Source: Siphonodentalium dalli (taxonomy: Eukaryota > Mollusca > Scaphopoda > Gadilida > Siphonodentaliidae). From it: 64,000 bases of DNA. Made by a program: the position numbers and the translations under genes. Under the pieces are notes generated by a model that ran no database searches, was not told the origin of the DNA, and saw nothing but the letters and a program-made list of their open reading frames with translations. The DNA lies in assembly GCA_032622095.1 (NCBI GenBank), contig CP136061.1, positions 212,816,373-212,880,372 on the forward strand, read 5' to 3'. Of the stretch, positions 8,882 through 18,619 are shown one piece after another; the first letter of the stretch is position 1, and every line of letters begins with the position of its first letter.

Positions 8882-11800
8882 TTAGAGATCAGTCTCTAGA
8901 AGGGGGATAACTGTCAGGGGTTCAATGGTAAGCAGGCGACCAGGTTCAAACTGAGATTCAGCTGAGTCGTCCTCTGCTGTTGATAATTTGGCATGAACAG
9001 ATTCAATGTCTGCAGCCATGGTGATGTCTTGTAATCCCAGATTGGGAGGTACATCATAATCGTCGGTAGATGCGTTATATGCATTGTGCATATCATCACT
9101 GTACTCTTCAGTAGAGGCATTATAATCATTCTGAGCCTCTTGAGCTAGTTTACGAGCACGCAGCTTGGTGCGAAGCTCGTTAAGGGGTATATCGTCTTCG
9201 TCCTCCGAATCTGATCTGACCTGGCGTTTCATTGTACGAAGACGCTGAAGAGGTATGTTATCCTCGGAGTCGGAGTCAGAATCAGATGAGGAGGGGGGTA
9301 CAACATAGCGCTGCGCTCTGACAGCAGCTTCTTTGTCAGTTTTGACAGGCAGAGTCCAATCTATGGCAGCTCTGCGGAGGAGGTCAGCATGACTCTTAGT
9401 CACACGACCTGTAAGTTGATTACGGATGCGGTATGAAACAGGGGACCGCTTTTCAATGACGCGAAAATATGGTTGCCACTTAAGGGCTAACTTATTTTTG
9501 GTGCGATTGTCTTTATAATAGACAGGGTCGCCCACTTCAAAAGAGTTATCGGTCGCCTTCTTATCTTGGTAGGTTTTCTGTCGCTTTTTAGCAGACTGTA
9601 GATGACGATGCATCAAACGAAATGAACGATGCATTTCTTGAAGTGCGACCTTGTGAAAGTCTTCACCCACATACTTGTGATGAGGGCGGAGCAAATTGTC
9701 AATTGGTAAAATGGGGTCACGTTGATATAGCAGGTAGAATGGCGAGTATTTAGTAGATTCATTCACACTGAATCGTATACTAGCCAGTGTTTGGGGAAGA
9801 TACAGATCCCATGTCTCAAGTTGATTCTTAAGCAACTTGGAAAGAATGTCATGCATAGTCCGGTGAACGCGTTCAACTTTGGCGTTACTCTGAGGATGAT
9901 AATAAGAAGAAGTGACGTGATGAATACGAAGTTCTTCTAAGACATCATGCATGACTTGATTAATATTCTCGGTGCCATTATCAGTTACCAGTTCCAGCGG
10001 TGCTGAGAAACGAGGAAAAATCTCACTTAGTAACAAATTGGCAATAGTGGAGGCAGATTTGTCTGGTACTGCAAAACTTTCTGGCCAACCACTATAGAGG
10101 TCGATGAAAGTGACGATGTAGACGTTCCCACTTAACGTCTTAGGGTAGGGTCCACTTAAATCGAGACCAATTTTAGCGAAGGGGTAAGGTGCTATGTCTG
10201 TTTCTTGAAGAGGTGATTTCTTTTTCTGAAGTTTTCGACTTTGGCAGGGAATGCATTTTTCACAATATGCATATATATCTTTGTAAAGATTCTTCCAATA
10301 ATACTTGGATTTGATTGAGGAAAACATTTTATCGGTACCTAGATGCCCATTATCATCGTGGTACTGTTGCATAATGTGAGCTTGTAAATGAGATGGAATG
10401 CACATGCGAAGAACAGGGTCATCCTTGGCATGACTAATATAATGCAAGATGTCATTGATAAGTATGTATTTTTCCCAAATGGAGGGGGGTGGATTGTTGC
10501 AATTATATTGTTTCTTAAGCTCTACTATCTCAGCGTCTTTATCTTGTTCTAGAGTCATGTTGAAATCAACATGTGTGAGTTGAGATTGACGAGGTAAGTC
10601 ATCAGGAGGAATTATGCACTTAGCAAATTCTTTGGGTTCAAATTTGTTAGAATTTATGGCTGTCACTTGATAAGCCTTATCACTGATCTCAGGAATGTCT
10701 TCATCATCTGAGGAATCAGTATGAGTATGAGGATTTAACGGAGAAGGTGCAGGTGGACGAGAGAGCCAGTCTGCACAGAGATTCGAAGGACCTGGTATGT
10801 ATTCAATCTGGCAATTATAGCCAGCAATATCCAGTGCCCAATTCTGAAGTTTCTTATTGGCACTAAGAGGGCCTTTAAGAAGATGTTCAAGAGGTTTGTG
10901 GTCAGTACGAATGGTAAACTGAGCATTTGATAAGTAATGATCAAACTTTCGAAGGGCATAGTGAATGGCGAAGCATTCCTTTTCAATTGTGGCCCAGCGG
11001 CGTTGAGTATCACTAAGTTTGTGTGAGAGGAAATAGATTGGTCTTTCCAATTCACCAGCGATGGTGGGATCAAGACTTGGGTCTTCATAAGGTTGAGTAA
11101 GACATGCCCCGATACAATTGTCAGAGGCATCAGTATATAACCAATATGGTTTGTTGACGTCTGGGTATGCAAGATAAGATACTCCAGTTAGTTTTGATTT
11201 CATGGTATCAAAGCTTCTTTGGCATTCATCAGTCCATTTAAACTTTGAATACTTTTTAGTGAGATTAATCAGAGGTGTAGCGATGGCGCTAAAACCAGGA
11301 ATGAAACGACGATAGTATGATGTCATTCCCATAAATGATCTAACTCCTTTAATATTGGTAGGTGGTGGAACATCTCGAATGGCCTTGACTTTATCAAGGT
11401 CGGGTTTGACACCATCTGAGTTAATAACAAAACCTAAGTACTTGGTCTCAGTTTGGAAAAACTTACACTTTTTCAATTTGAGTTTCAATTTATGTTGTCG
11501 AAGGCGATCGAAGACAGTTTGAATGTCTTTACGATGTTGAGCCTCCGTCGGCGAGAATATCAAAATATCGTCTAAGTAGGCTAATGAGCGATCTTGTAGG
11601 CCATCTAAGACGACGGACATTAGCTCTTGAAACAAACTTGGGGCATTTGAAAGACCGAAACTCATTACCTTGAAAGAATAGGTCCCTCTATGGCAAGTAA
11701 ATGTAGACTTTTCACGGGCATCTTCATCTAATAAGATTTGCCAGTAGCCTGACTTAAGATCAAGCGCTGTCAGGTATTTAGAGCCATTTAGAGAATTCAA

Positions 11801-14359
11801 TATGTCATCAATGACCGGGAGTGGCCAAGTAATTGGTTTAGTAATAGCATTGAGCTTACGAAAGTCAACACAAAATCTTGATGAACCATCTTTCTTGCCC
11901 ACAAGTAAGCAAGGAAAGGACCATGGTGATCTAGCAGGGGTAATGATATCTGATTCAAGCATATCATCAATTGCCTGGTCCATGATCTGCTTTTTAGCCA
12001 ATGGAACACGGTATGGTTGGCACTTGATGGGTGCATTACCTTGTGTATCTATTTTCATCTTTACTGTGTCAGTAAAGGTTAGGTCTGCATCAGTTGCAGC
12101 AAAGAGACCTTCATTACTTTTAAGAAGATCTGTGATTATTTGTTTCTTATCTGAGGGCACATCAACCTCAGCATAATTAATTTTTGATGGCTTGGTGTCA
12201 CGGGAAAATGACTGAGTGGGTGACTGGGAGACTTCAGAAATCTGAGCTGTCTCAAGAGGTTCAACCTTGCCTAAGACACATCCCTTTCTAAGTTTATAGA
12301 ACTTGTCAGTATCATTGACAAGGTATACAGGGATGCTGCAAAAAGAAGTAAGGTCATTAACATTAATGACTGCATCACTTAAGTTCAAGCCGGGTTGTTC
12401 AGACAAGAACCCATGATCCAGAGAACTAACTTGTAACAGGTTAGTGTCGAATAAGCCACATCCGCCAACGATGTGAGCACAAGTTAAGAGACAACTCTGG
12501 GGCTTGAGAAGTGCTTCCTTCTTAAGTCTAACAAGGCTTGCAATCTCTAAGTCAGGTACCATTGGAACGATGCGATGATTAATCTTCAAACATTGTAAGT
12601 CGAAGAATATTCGCACACAGTTTTGAACCATCCAGTCAGTACCTAAGATTATATTGCGGGTCATATTTTCCACGATATAAAAATCATGTTTCATCTTTAA
12701 CCCACTAACTTTGAAAGGTAATTCAATTTGACCGATACATTTGAGTTCACTTCCTGTGACTGAAGTCAAATTATCCTTCCTTCTGTTAAGTTTGGGTCTA
12801 TTTGTGATTTGTTTATATAAACGGTTGCTAATTATGGAGCACTGTGCTCCAGTATCACAAAGGGCACGAACACGTTGTTTGCCTATTTGAAGCAATATTG
12901 AGGATGGCACAGGCGTACCTGTAACATTCACTTCTTTGGATGTTTCATTTTTGAATTTTTCAGAAGTTTTTCCATTTTTATTTGATTTGGGGTTATGAGA
13001 GACTCCACGACCATGTATGGTATGTTTCATTTGAGTATCTGTTTGCTTGCTTGCTTTAGTTAACTTTTTAACTTGGTTTAACCATTCTTTTCTATCTTTA
13101 AGTTGATTTGCAACATCATTTGTTTTATGAGACTTTTCAACTATTTTAGCAGTTTTACTAGGTTTATTGTGTTTTGTGTACCGTACATTCGGTTTGGGTA
13201 ATTTCATTTTAAGTACATTGTATTTATCATTAGTCTCAACAAGTTTGAACTTGGAGTTGGAATTTTGATTTTTCATAAAATCCTTTGTTTTACGACGGTG
13301 TTGTGGCCTTGAAGGCATTGGACTATCAGGCACATGTATATTTGTATAGTCTGGAGGACAATAGTCTTGTTCCAGTACACTATACCTGTTGTTTGGATAA
13401 GAAATTTGAAAATTGGGCTGATTTTTAAGTTTTTGAGTTTTATTACGATGTTCAGTCTTGTTTGAGTTCGTTTGACCTTGAGAATACGGAATTCGTTGTT
13501 TGGGACTAAGATTTTTGTTTGGAAATTGATTTATTCCATTTTTTGTGTTTTTCAATTTTGTGTCATCTTGTTGGCCATTTTGGTCGCCATCATACAGAAA
13601 TTTTTTAATTTTTTGTTTTTGTGAATTTTTCGATTTCCCGTAATGTAATAAGTTACTGTAGGCTTGATTTGGTTGTTTCTGAGTGTTTTGTCCCTTAAAT
13701 GGGCACTCAATAGATGATTTTTGAAAACTCCTATTTTTCGAGTTTTGCTGTGCTTTTTCAGTTTTATTATCCCATGGCGAGGCGAATCGCGGATTTATGG
13801 AGTGTCTCTCTCGATTCGCATGTATTTTTTGCGGATTATTCAGTGATTTACCATGTTTATGGGAGTTGGACCCACGGTTGTCGAATTTTCGCGTTCGTGG
13901 ATCCGCACGTTTAGTGTCAATTGTATTTGGCGTCTTGTGACCCATGACATAAGTATTCTTCACTTTATTTAACTTATTTGTGTTCTCCAATGATTTCTTG
14001 TTCGATTTTACTCGATCTGCATATGACAATTCGGAATGCAAGTGATGGTGCACCGGTTTGACATGAAGGTCGGCGTTGGGTCGCGTGTTGTCAATCATTT
14101 TTACTGTGGGTCTGGCATAGTGTATATGCTTTGTACTCCCATGACCAGATATGTTTTTACAATGTGAATCGTAACGGTTGTCATACGTTCTAGTAAATCT
14201 GTGCGAATTTAATGGAATTACATTCGTTGAGGGTAAATTTTTACGTGTTAAATTTGGATAGAGTGCTTTATTGGATACAGTTTTGTAAGGCTTTGATTTA
14301 TGTTTAATATGGTTAACCCGCGCGCGCGCCTTGTCACGAACAGGTTCTACTCGTTTAAA
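8882..14359 (-). CDS. pol: Pol polyprotein: protease, reverse transcriptase, RNase H, integrase
   Basis: Open from 14398; the first ATG is at 14098 (numbering below), but the frame overlaps the end of gag and is entered by -1 frameshifting at 14353-14359. Residues 1 to about 400 are Lys/Asn/Gln-rich and look disordered. Protease: LCDTGAQCSII, Asp415. RT: FCVDFRKLN, then YLDD with Asp843/Asp844. RNase H: YTDASDN, Asp990, and TDHKPLEHLL. Integrase: an HHCC zinc finger near 1230-1290, catalytic Asp1313, Asp1373 and Glu1409 (35 residues between the last two), and a C-terminal GPY/F-like part (WQPYFRVI..PVSYRI, about 1545-1560). The last 140 residues are acidic, with paired repeats (SDSEDEDDIPL and DYNAST). 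The domain order is that of Ty3/Gypsy. The frame is intact from end to end and could be active. Confidence 0.96.
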   Translation of the reverse strand, partial: FKRVEPVRDKARARVNHIKHKSKPYKTVSNKALYPNLTRKNLPSTNVIPLNSHRFTRTYDNRYDSHCKNISGHGSTKHIHYARPTVKMIDNTRPNADLHVKPVHHHLHSELSYADRVKSNKKSLENTNKLNKVKNTYVMGHKTPNTIDTKRADPRTRKFDNRGSNSHKHGKSLNNPQKIHANRERHSINPRFASPWDNKTEKAQQNSKNRSFQKSSIECPFKGQNTQKQPNQAYSNLLHYGKSKNSQKQKIKKFLYDGDQNGQQDDTKLKNTKNGINQFPNKNLSPKQRIPYSQGQTNSNKTEHRNKTQKLKNQPNFQISYPNNRYSVLEQDYCPPDYTNIHVPDSPMPSRPQHRRKTKDFMKNQNSNSKFKLVETNDKYNVLKMKLPKPNVRYTKHNKPSKTAKIVEKSHKTNDVANQLKDRKEWLNQVKKLTKASKQTDTQMKHTIHGRGVSHNPKSNKNGKTSEKFKNETSKEVNVTGTPVPSSILLQIGKQRVRALCDTGAQCSIISNRLYKQITNRPKLNRRKDNLTSVTGSELKCIGQIELPFKVSGLKMKHDFYIVENMTRNIILGTDWMVQNCVRIFFDLQCLKINHRIVPMVPDLEIASLVRLKKEALLKPQSCLLTCAHIVGGCGLFDTNLLQVSSLDHGFLSEQPGLNLSDAVINVNDLTSFCSIPVYLVNDTDKFYKLRKGCVLGKVEPLETAQISEVSQSPTQSFSRDTKPSKINYAEVDVPSDKKQIITDLLKSNEGLFAATDADLTFTDTVKMKIDTQGNAPIKCQPYRVPLAKKQIMDQAIDDMLESDIITPARSPWSFPCLLVGKKDGSSRFCVDFRKLNAITKPITWPLPVIDDILNSLNGSKYLTALDLKSGYWQILLDEDAREKSTFTCHRGTYSFKVMSFGLSNAPSLFQELMSVVLDGLQDRSLAYLDDILIFSPTEAQHRKDIQTVFDRLRQHKLKLKLKKCKFFQTETKYLGFVINSDGVKPDLDKVKAIRDVPPPTNIKGVRSFMGMTSYYRRFIPGFSAIATPLINLTKKYSKFKWTDECQRSFDTMKSKLTGVSYLAYPDVNKPYWLYTDASDNCIGACLTQPYEDPSLDPTIAGELERPIYFLSHKLSDTQRRWATIEKECFAIHYALRKFDHYLSNAQFTIRTDHKPLEHLLKGPLSANKKLQNWALDIAGYNCQIEYIPGPSNLCADWLSRPPAPSPLNPHTHTDSSDDEDIPEISDKAYQVTAINSNKFEPKEFAKCIIPPDDLPRQSQLTHVDFNMTLEQDKDAEIVELKKQYNCNNPPPSIWEKYILINDILHYISHAKDDPVLRMCIPSHLQAHIMQQYHDDNGHLGTDKMFSSIKSKYYWKNLYKDIYAYCEKCIPCQSRKLQKKKSPLQETDIAPYPFAKIGLDLSGPYPKTLSGNVYIVTFIDLYSGWPESFAVPDKSASTIANLLLSEIFPRFSAPLELVTDNGTENINQVMHDVLEELRIHHVTSSYYHPQSNAKVERVHRTMHDILSKLLKNQLETWDLYLPQTLASIRFSVNESTKYSPFYLLYQRDPILPIDNLLRPHHKYVGEDFHKVALQEMHRSFRLMHRHLQSAKKRQKTYQDKKATDNSFEVGDPVYYKDNRTKNKLALKWQPYFRVIEKRSPVSYRIRNQLTGRVTKSHADLLRRAAIDWTLPVKTDKEAAVRAQRYVVPPSSSDSDSDSEDNIPLQRLRTMKRQVRSDSEDEDDIPLNELRTKLRARKLAQEAQNDYNASTEEYSDDMHNAYNASTDDYDVPPNLGLQDITMAADIESVHAKLSTAEDDSAESQFEPGRLLTIEPLTVIPLLETDL

Positions 14360-15504
14360 GAGGGATTCGGTTTTCTGTTTTGCTGCTCGTCCAACTCGTT
14401 ACGCATTCGGCGTTTAAAGTTTGGGTTCGTTGTCCCATAATCGTACAAGTGGTCCTTGTACCAACATTCACGAGTATCATGATATGTTAGCTTCCAACAG
14501 CTTCGACAAAATTTGGTTGGCGGTTGAGGAGAGTTATTTATTGTGTGAACATGTGTATTTTGTCTTGGGCGGAGTCTACAAGCTTCATATTTGTGGCCCA
14601 ATTTGTGACAGTAATTACACTGCACTATTTTTGGTTTGACCCTATTTACATCCATCGGTTCTTGTCCCGATGGGTTTTCATTCGTCGGTGTGCGATTGAA
14701 ACGCATTGAAAATCGTTTAAGGATATTAAATTCCTCCACAGCTACGAAAGCTGCTTGATCCAATGTTTGTGGATCTTCTCTCAAGATTTTCATCTTGAGG
14801 TTTGTGTCATTTAACCCGTCAGTGAAATACTGTACCAACTGACGTTGTATTGCAGGGATGGCTAATTCTTCATACTCGAAAGCATCCACTGCTAATTGGC
14901 GAACTGCCTCTACATATATATGTATATTTTCCCCTGCTTTTTGTTTGAAGCTTCTTACTTTTGCAAGAGCCTGATGTTTGTCTGTTATTTCCGCGAATCT
15001 AATCGTTAGTTCGCGTTTTATTTGGTTCCACGTGACCCCTTGATTTTCGTGTTGATATCGCGTGAGAAATTCAGCTACAGGGCCGCCTGTACGCTGAAGT
15101 GCGACTAACCATCTTTCTTCTTCTGGTGTACCGAGTATATTACAATACCGGTCTATTTGTTTTAAGAATTCCCTTAATTTCCGAGGTTGTCCCTCGTACT
15201 TTTCTACCATTGTAGATAAAGTCAACGCGCTTTGCGCGGCGGTTTGCGTACGAATCGCATTGGTTTGTTGTCCCAGATTCAAATTGAATCCAGCAAATTG
15301 CTGCTGGATTCCTGCCAAGACGAGCCCGATTTGCTCGTTTTGTCTCAACAAATGTAAGGCGGCATTTAAGTCGCCTTGTTGCCCGGGTTGTGGTTGAGGA
15401 TTTTGCGGTTGTTGTTGTTGAACAGGTGCGTCCATATTTGCTTCGTCCGCGGGTAAGGGTACGTTCAAATGCGCACCTTGTATATCATCAACAATTTGAG
15501 CCAT
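14347..15504 (-). CDS. gag: Gag (capsid/nucleocapsid) polyprotein
   Basis: 385 residues from an ATG at 15504-15502. Residues 28-43 are a Gln/Pro-rich linker; about 95-270 is a helical capsid-like region typical of Ty3/Gypsy Gag (KLREFLKQID, FTDGL near 227). Two nucleocapsid zinc knuckles follow: C296-C299-H304-C309, the standard CX2CX4HX4C, and C333-C336-H342-C347, a variant CX2CX5HX4C. The TAG stop is at 14349-14347, two codons after the frameshift heptamer. Gag builds the particle that packages the element RNA. The frame is intact. Confidence 0.93.
   Translation of the reverse strand: MAQIVDDIQGAHLNVPLPADEANMDAPVQQQQPQNPQPQPGQQGDLNAALHLLRQNEQIGLVLAGIQQQFAGFNLNLGQQTNAIRTQTAAQSALTLSTMVEKYEGQPRKLREFLKQIDRYCNILGTPEEERWLVALQRTGGPVAEFLTRYQHENQGVTWNQIKRELTIRFAEITDKHQALAKVRSFKQKAGENIHIYVEAVRQLAVDAFEYEELAIPAIQRQLVQYFTDGLNDTNLKMKILREDPQTLDQAAFVAVEEFNILKRFSMRFNRTPTNENPSGQEPMDVNRVKPKIVQCNYCHKLGHKYEACRLRPRQNTHVHTINNSPQPPTKFCRSCWKLTYHDTRECWYKDHLYDYGTTNPNFKRRMRNELDEQQNRKPNPSLNE
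14353..14359 (-). promoter_or_regulatory. -1 ribosomal frameshift slippery heptamer U UUA AAC (gag to pol)
   Basis: Minus-strand TTTAAAC, phased in gag as TCT TTA AAC GAG TAG. This is the X XXY YYZ pattern in the correct zero frame. Pol is in the -1 frame and is open from 14398 across the gag stop. Downstream (about 14310-14346) lies CCTGTTCGTGACAAGG and an alternating GC run, which could form the stimulatory structure. Confidence 0.88.
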
Positions 15505-15518
15505 TATTTTAAATATCT

Positions 15519-15887
15519 TTAACTCGTTTTAAACGGATACTTTATACATCGACCACTTTCAAACGTGTGACAAATGTTGTTATTATTAATCCACACGGAG
15601 AATTCTATGACGTGAACCCAGTCTCTAAATAGTATACATTTTCGAATTATTTTAATTTCGGAGACGGTCCCGTACCGTGTATTTTCTAATTGATATATTT
15701 GTGGTTTTAAAATGGCGCAATATTCATCATACGTTAGCTTTTCCAATTCAAAACAGTCCGGCAGAAAATCGTCATAATTTTCGTCAGGCCAGGACGGAAC
15801 GGTTTTTAATGCTGCATGAATTTTAGCCAATAAATCTGGTTTTAATTCGTCTTGAATTTGGGAAGCCAGGATGTTAGATTTTGATTT
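15519..15887 (-). CDS. ATG-less open frame upstream of gag
   Basis: About 123 codons without a stop, ending 14 nt before the gag ATG and in a different phase from gag. It has no Met codon at all. The content looks protein-like (PSWPDENYDDFLPDCFELEKL, then YDEYCAILKPQIYQLENTRY). It may be a leader exon joined by splicing, a relic of an N-terminal gag domain, or chance. No family was recognised. Confidence 0.25.
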   Translation of the reverse strand, partial: KSKSNILASQIQDELKPDLLAKIHAALKTVPSWPDENYDDFLPDCFELEKLTYDEYCAILKPQIYQLENTRYGTVSEIKIIRKCILFRDWVHVIEFSVWINNNNICHTFESGRCIKYPFKTS

Positions 15888-16050
15888 TTAGAACCCAGGG
15901 TGTCAGAAATTCGTTTTTATGAGCCATGGTGTTTTAGAAAAGGTGGGCTAGAAAACGTCAGATTCTAGGGTCTTAGGTGTACTCACCTATCTTCATCCTT
16001 GAAATTGTCGTCGTGGTTGATCCGTGCTCACTGCAACCAGTTGATCACTA
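15888..16050 (-). other. Leader with candidate primer binding site
   Basis: The minus strand just inside the 5' LTR reads TAGTGATCAAC then TGGTTGCAGTGAGC. PBSs begin with TGG, complementary to the tRNA CCA end; here TGG lies 11 nt inside the LTR. The priming tRNA is not identified. Confidence 0.4.
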
Positions 16051-16648
16051 TGTGGCAGAACCCCGTACGTTGGAGATACGACGTTCCGACCGGACTTCAC
16101 GTTGTGTATTATTTTTGGTATGACGACAACTCATGGAACCGTAGATCTGTTTATTTCTAGAGCATAATTTCGCTTCTCAAGATAGGTCAGCTGATGCTAG
16201 CATTCTCAGGCTCTTCTGGATCAGTAAGTCTTTCCCAGGGCGGTACTCATAGGAGGACTCAGTCAACTGAACACTGATGGGTAAAACCTCAGTGCTTATA
16301 TGTAAAAGTGGTAACCTACTTTTCAAAATCATGTGACGATGTTACTGGCCAGGCTTGACAACTAGTTGTCAACGGCTCGTCACTAAAGTTAGCTTTAGTA
16401 AAGCTTTCGTATATCATGACCAGTGCAGTGTACCAAAACAACTAATAACTTTTAGACCTCTGCACTGGTTCGACTGGGGACCTTCCTGAGAACTAGCTAG
16501 AATCAGCATCGCGTGATCTCGTCATCGTGCTAAGTACGGCTGTCCGACTAACAATCCCACGCCTGTTATTCATGCATCGTAATAGTTGGAACTGATGCAA
16601 TAGTTTACAGGGGCGTGATCAGGCAGGGGCGCACATCGTTCTGTTACA
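16051..16648 (-). repeat. 5' LTR (598 bp)
   Basis: Second copy of the LTR, with the same TGTGGCAG..TGTTACA ends and only one 2-bp indel and one substitution relative to 3808-4407. On the minus strand it is upstream of gag, so it supplies the promoter. Confidence 0.95.
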
Positions 16649-16699
16649 CTTGAAATTTGGTTTTTTGAATAGCCCGGACAACGTCGGGCTCATCGGCTA
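16649..16699 (+). mobile_element. Helitron-like unit 4, right end
   Basis: Starts with the second CTTG target copy and continues AAATTTGG..TTTGAATAG into the CCCGGAC..GTCGGG hairpin and GGCTAT, where CTAT stands for CTAG. It is the missing end of the unit broken at 3807. Confidence 0.75.
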
Positions 16700-17281
16700 T
16701 GCTAATATATATTTTGGACTTCTGTCTGTCTGTGTGTTAGCTATGGCCGGGAAAACTGCCAGACTGATTTTGACGAAATTTGATACCTAGGGGTAATTTT
16801 GTACATGGAGTGTTTTTGACGGGTAAAATCATGACCCGACCTGACCTTGACCTTCAAAAAGGTCAAATCGGGTAAAACGGACGAAATATGGTACCTACGG
16901 CTACTTTTGCACGGGTCAAATCGGGTAAAACGGACGGATTTCGACGAAATTTTATACCTAGGAATACCTTTGTCTGGGGAGTGTTTTGGACGGGTCAAAT
17001 CGAGACCCCGACCGACCTTGACCTTCAAAATGTTTAATTCAAGGTCAAATCGAGTAAAACGGACAGATTTCGACGAATTTTATACCTAGGGTTACTTTTG
17101 TCCGGGGAGTGACTTCGACGGGTCAGATCGTGACCCCGACCTGACCTTGACTTAAAAATTGTCAAATCAAGGTCAAATCTGGTAGAATACGGATTTCAAC
17201 GAAATTTTATACATATGGGTACATTTGTCCGGATGAAAGCAGAGGGGAAACAGCCCGGACGAAGTCGGGCCCACCAGCTAG
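16700..17281 (+). mobile_element. Helitron-like unit 5
   Basis: Starts TGCTAATATATATTTTGGAC and ends with the hairpin CCCGGACGAAGTCGGGC and CTAG (17278-17281). The body is made of diverged units rich in TGACCTTGACCTTCAAAA and AAGGTCAAATCGGG, related to the 131-bp repeat at 24270-25020. Confidence 0.65.
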
Positions 17282-17846
17282 TCTCATATATATTTTGAAG
17301 ACCTCTGTTTGTTTGTCTGTCTGTCTGTATGTTTGTCTGTCATTGATACAAATCTACGATTCTCGACCGATCGGACGAAACTTGGTACGTGTGTGTAGTT
17401 TGACCAGGCGGTGGACGTTGTCGTATTGGCGAGCCCGTGCGGTGCCCGCTTCGCGCATGCGCAGCGGAGATCTTGGAAACGGGTGGAGCTATCGACTTGA
17501 AATTTGGTATGTGAATGTATCTTGCCCCGGATACGAATTTTATCGGGTCGCCGAGCCCGTGCGACGCCAGCTTCGCGCATGCGCAGACGATATCTCGGAA
17601 ACGGGTGGAGCTATCAACTTGAAATTTGGTATGTGAATGTATCTTGCCCCGGATACGAATTTTATCGGGTCGCCGAGCCCGTGCGACGCCAGCTTCGCGC
17701 ATGCGCAGACCAGATCTCGGAAACGGGTAGAGCTATCGACTTGAAATTTGGTTTTTGAATAGCCCGGACAACGTCGGGCTGGGTAGAGCTATCGACTTGA
17801 AATTTGGTTTTTGAATAGCCCGGACAACGTCGGGCTCATCGGCTAG
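17282..17846 (+). mobile_element. Helitron-like unit 6
   Basis: TCTCATATATATTTTGAAGA directly after CTAG, then a TTTG/TCTG microsatellite and 122-bp repeats with the GCGCATGCGC palindrome. The 3' hairpin plus preceding phrase is duplicated (about 17700-17836) before CTAG at 17843-17846. Confidence 0.7.
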
Positions 17847-18543
17847 TCTATTATATATTTTGGAAGATCTGTCTGTGTATCTGTGGTCTGTGTGTTCGCG
17901 ATGAACTCGAAAACGGCCTACCCGATTTCGATGAAACTTCGTATGTGAGGGTACAATCGGTCGGGAAGGGGCATATTAATTTTCAGATCTGAGGTCAACT
18001 TTTCACGTTCCGAGGTCAAATCTGTTATTACGCCGTTTTGCGCTAATATATTTCAGTTCGGTGCTGACAAATCGATTCGATATAGCGCGAATATAGCGCG
18101 AATAATAAATTGCCAGTCATATAATTTGCACGGTTAGAATCTGTGGCGCTTCATCTTTCCAATGATGTATCACACGCCTGTGTACGTTTAAAGTTTCTAC
18201 CTTAATTATCGGGAAGAACGCAGGACCATGCTTCGCTCATCGAAAAACATTCCGTAAATATATTACGCCGTCAACAGATCGTGACGTGATCGCGTTTAAC
18301 TCATCACCGGCCGAGGTATCCGCAAATGACATTGGGCAATATATATATCTCGGAAACGGGTGGAGCTATCGACTTGAAATTTGGTATGTGAATGTATCTT
18401 GCCCCGGATACGAATTTTATCGGGTCGCCGAGCCCGTGCGACGCCAGCTTCGCGCATGCGCAGACCAGATCTCGGAAACGGGTTGAGCTGTTGACTTGAA
18501 ATTTGGTTTTTGAATAGCCCGGACGAAGTCGGGTCACCTTCTA

Positions 18544-18544
<1 letters not shown>
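17847..18544 (+). mobile_element. Helitron-like unit 7
   Basis: TCTATTATATATTTTGGAAG directly after CTAG. Contains a unique middle (about 17980-18330), one 122-bp unit, then the CCCGGACGAAGTCGGG hairpin, TCACCTT and CTAG (18541-18544). Confidence 0.68.

Positions 18545-18619
<75 letters not shown>

Larger units (their letters stand above)
3808..16648 (-). mobile_element. Complete env-bearing Ty3/Gypsy LTR retroelement with an SGNH hydrolase gene
   Basis: 12,841 bp in total, in minus orientation. Two LTRs (600 and 598 bp) each start TG and end CA and are flanked by CTTG on both sides (3804-3807 and 16649-16652), a perfect 4-bp target duplication. In reading order: leader, gag, pol (-1 frame), env, a short frame, the SGNH hydrolase, about 1 kb untranslated, then the 3' LTR. 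The pol domain order PR-RT-RNaseH-IN identifies the Ty3/Gypsy (Metaviridae) class. Only two differences between the LTRs imply a recent insertion. Gag, pol and the hydrolase are open throughout. The env frame is broken once, and a stop precedes its possible tail extension. Confidence 0.95.

Noticed and set aside
11802-12176. 124-codon + strand frame inside pol
   Set aside because: Antisense shadow of the reverse transcriptase coding region.
16014-16040. Assigning the primer tRNA from TGGTTGCAGTGAGC
   Set aside because: I could not match it with confidence to a tRNA 3' end, so only a candidate site is given.
18543-18612. (TA)n run as a possible origin or promoter
   Set aside because: Simple microsatellite at a Helitron 5' end; TA/TATA-rich starts are common to all units.
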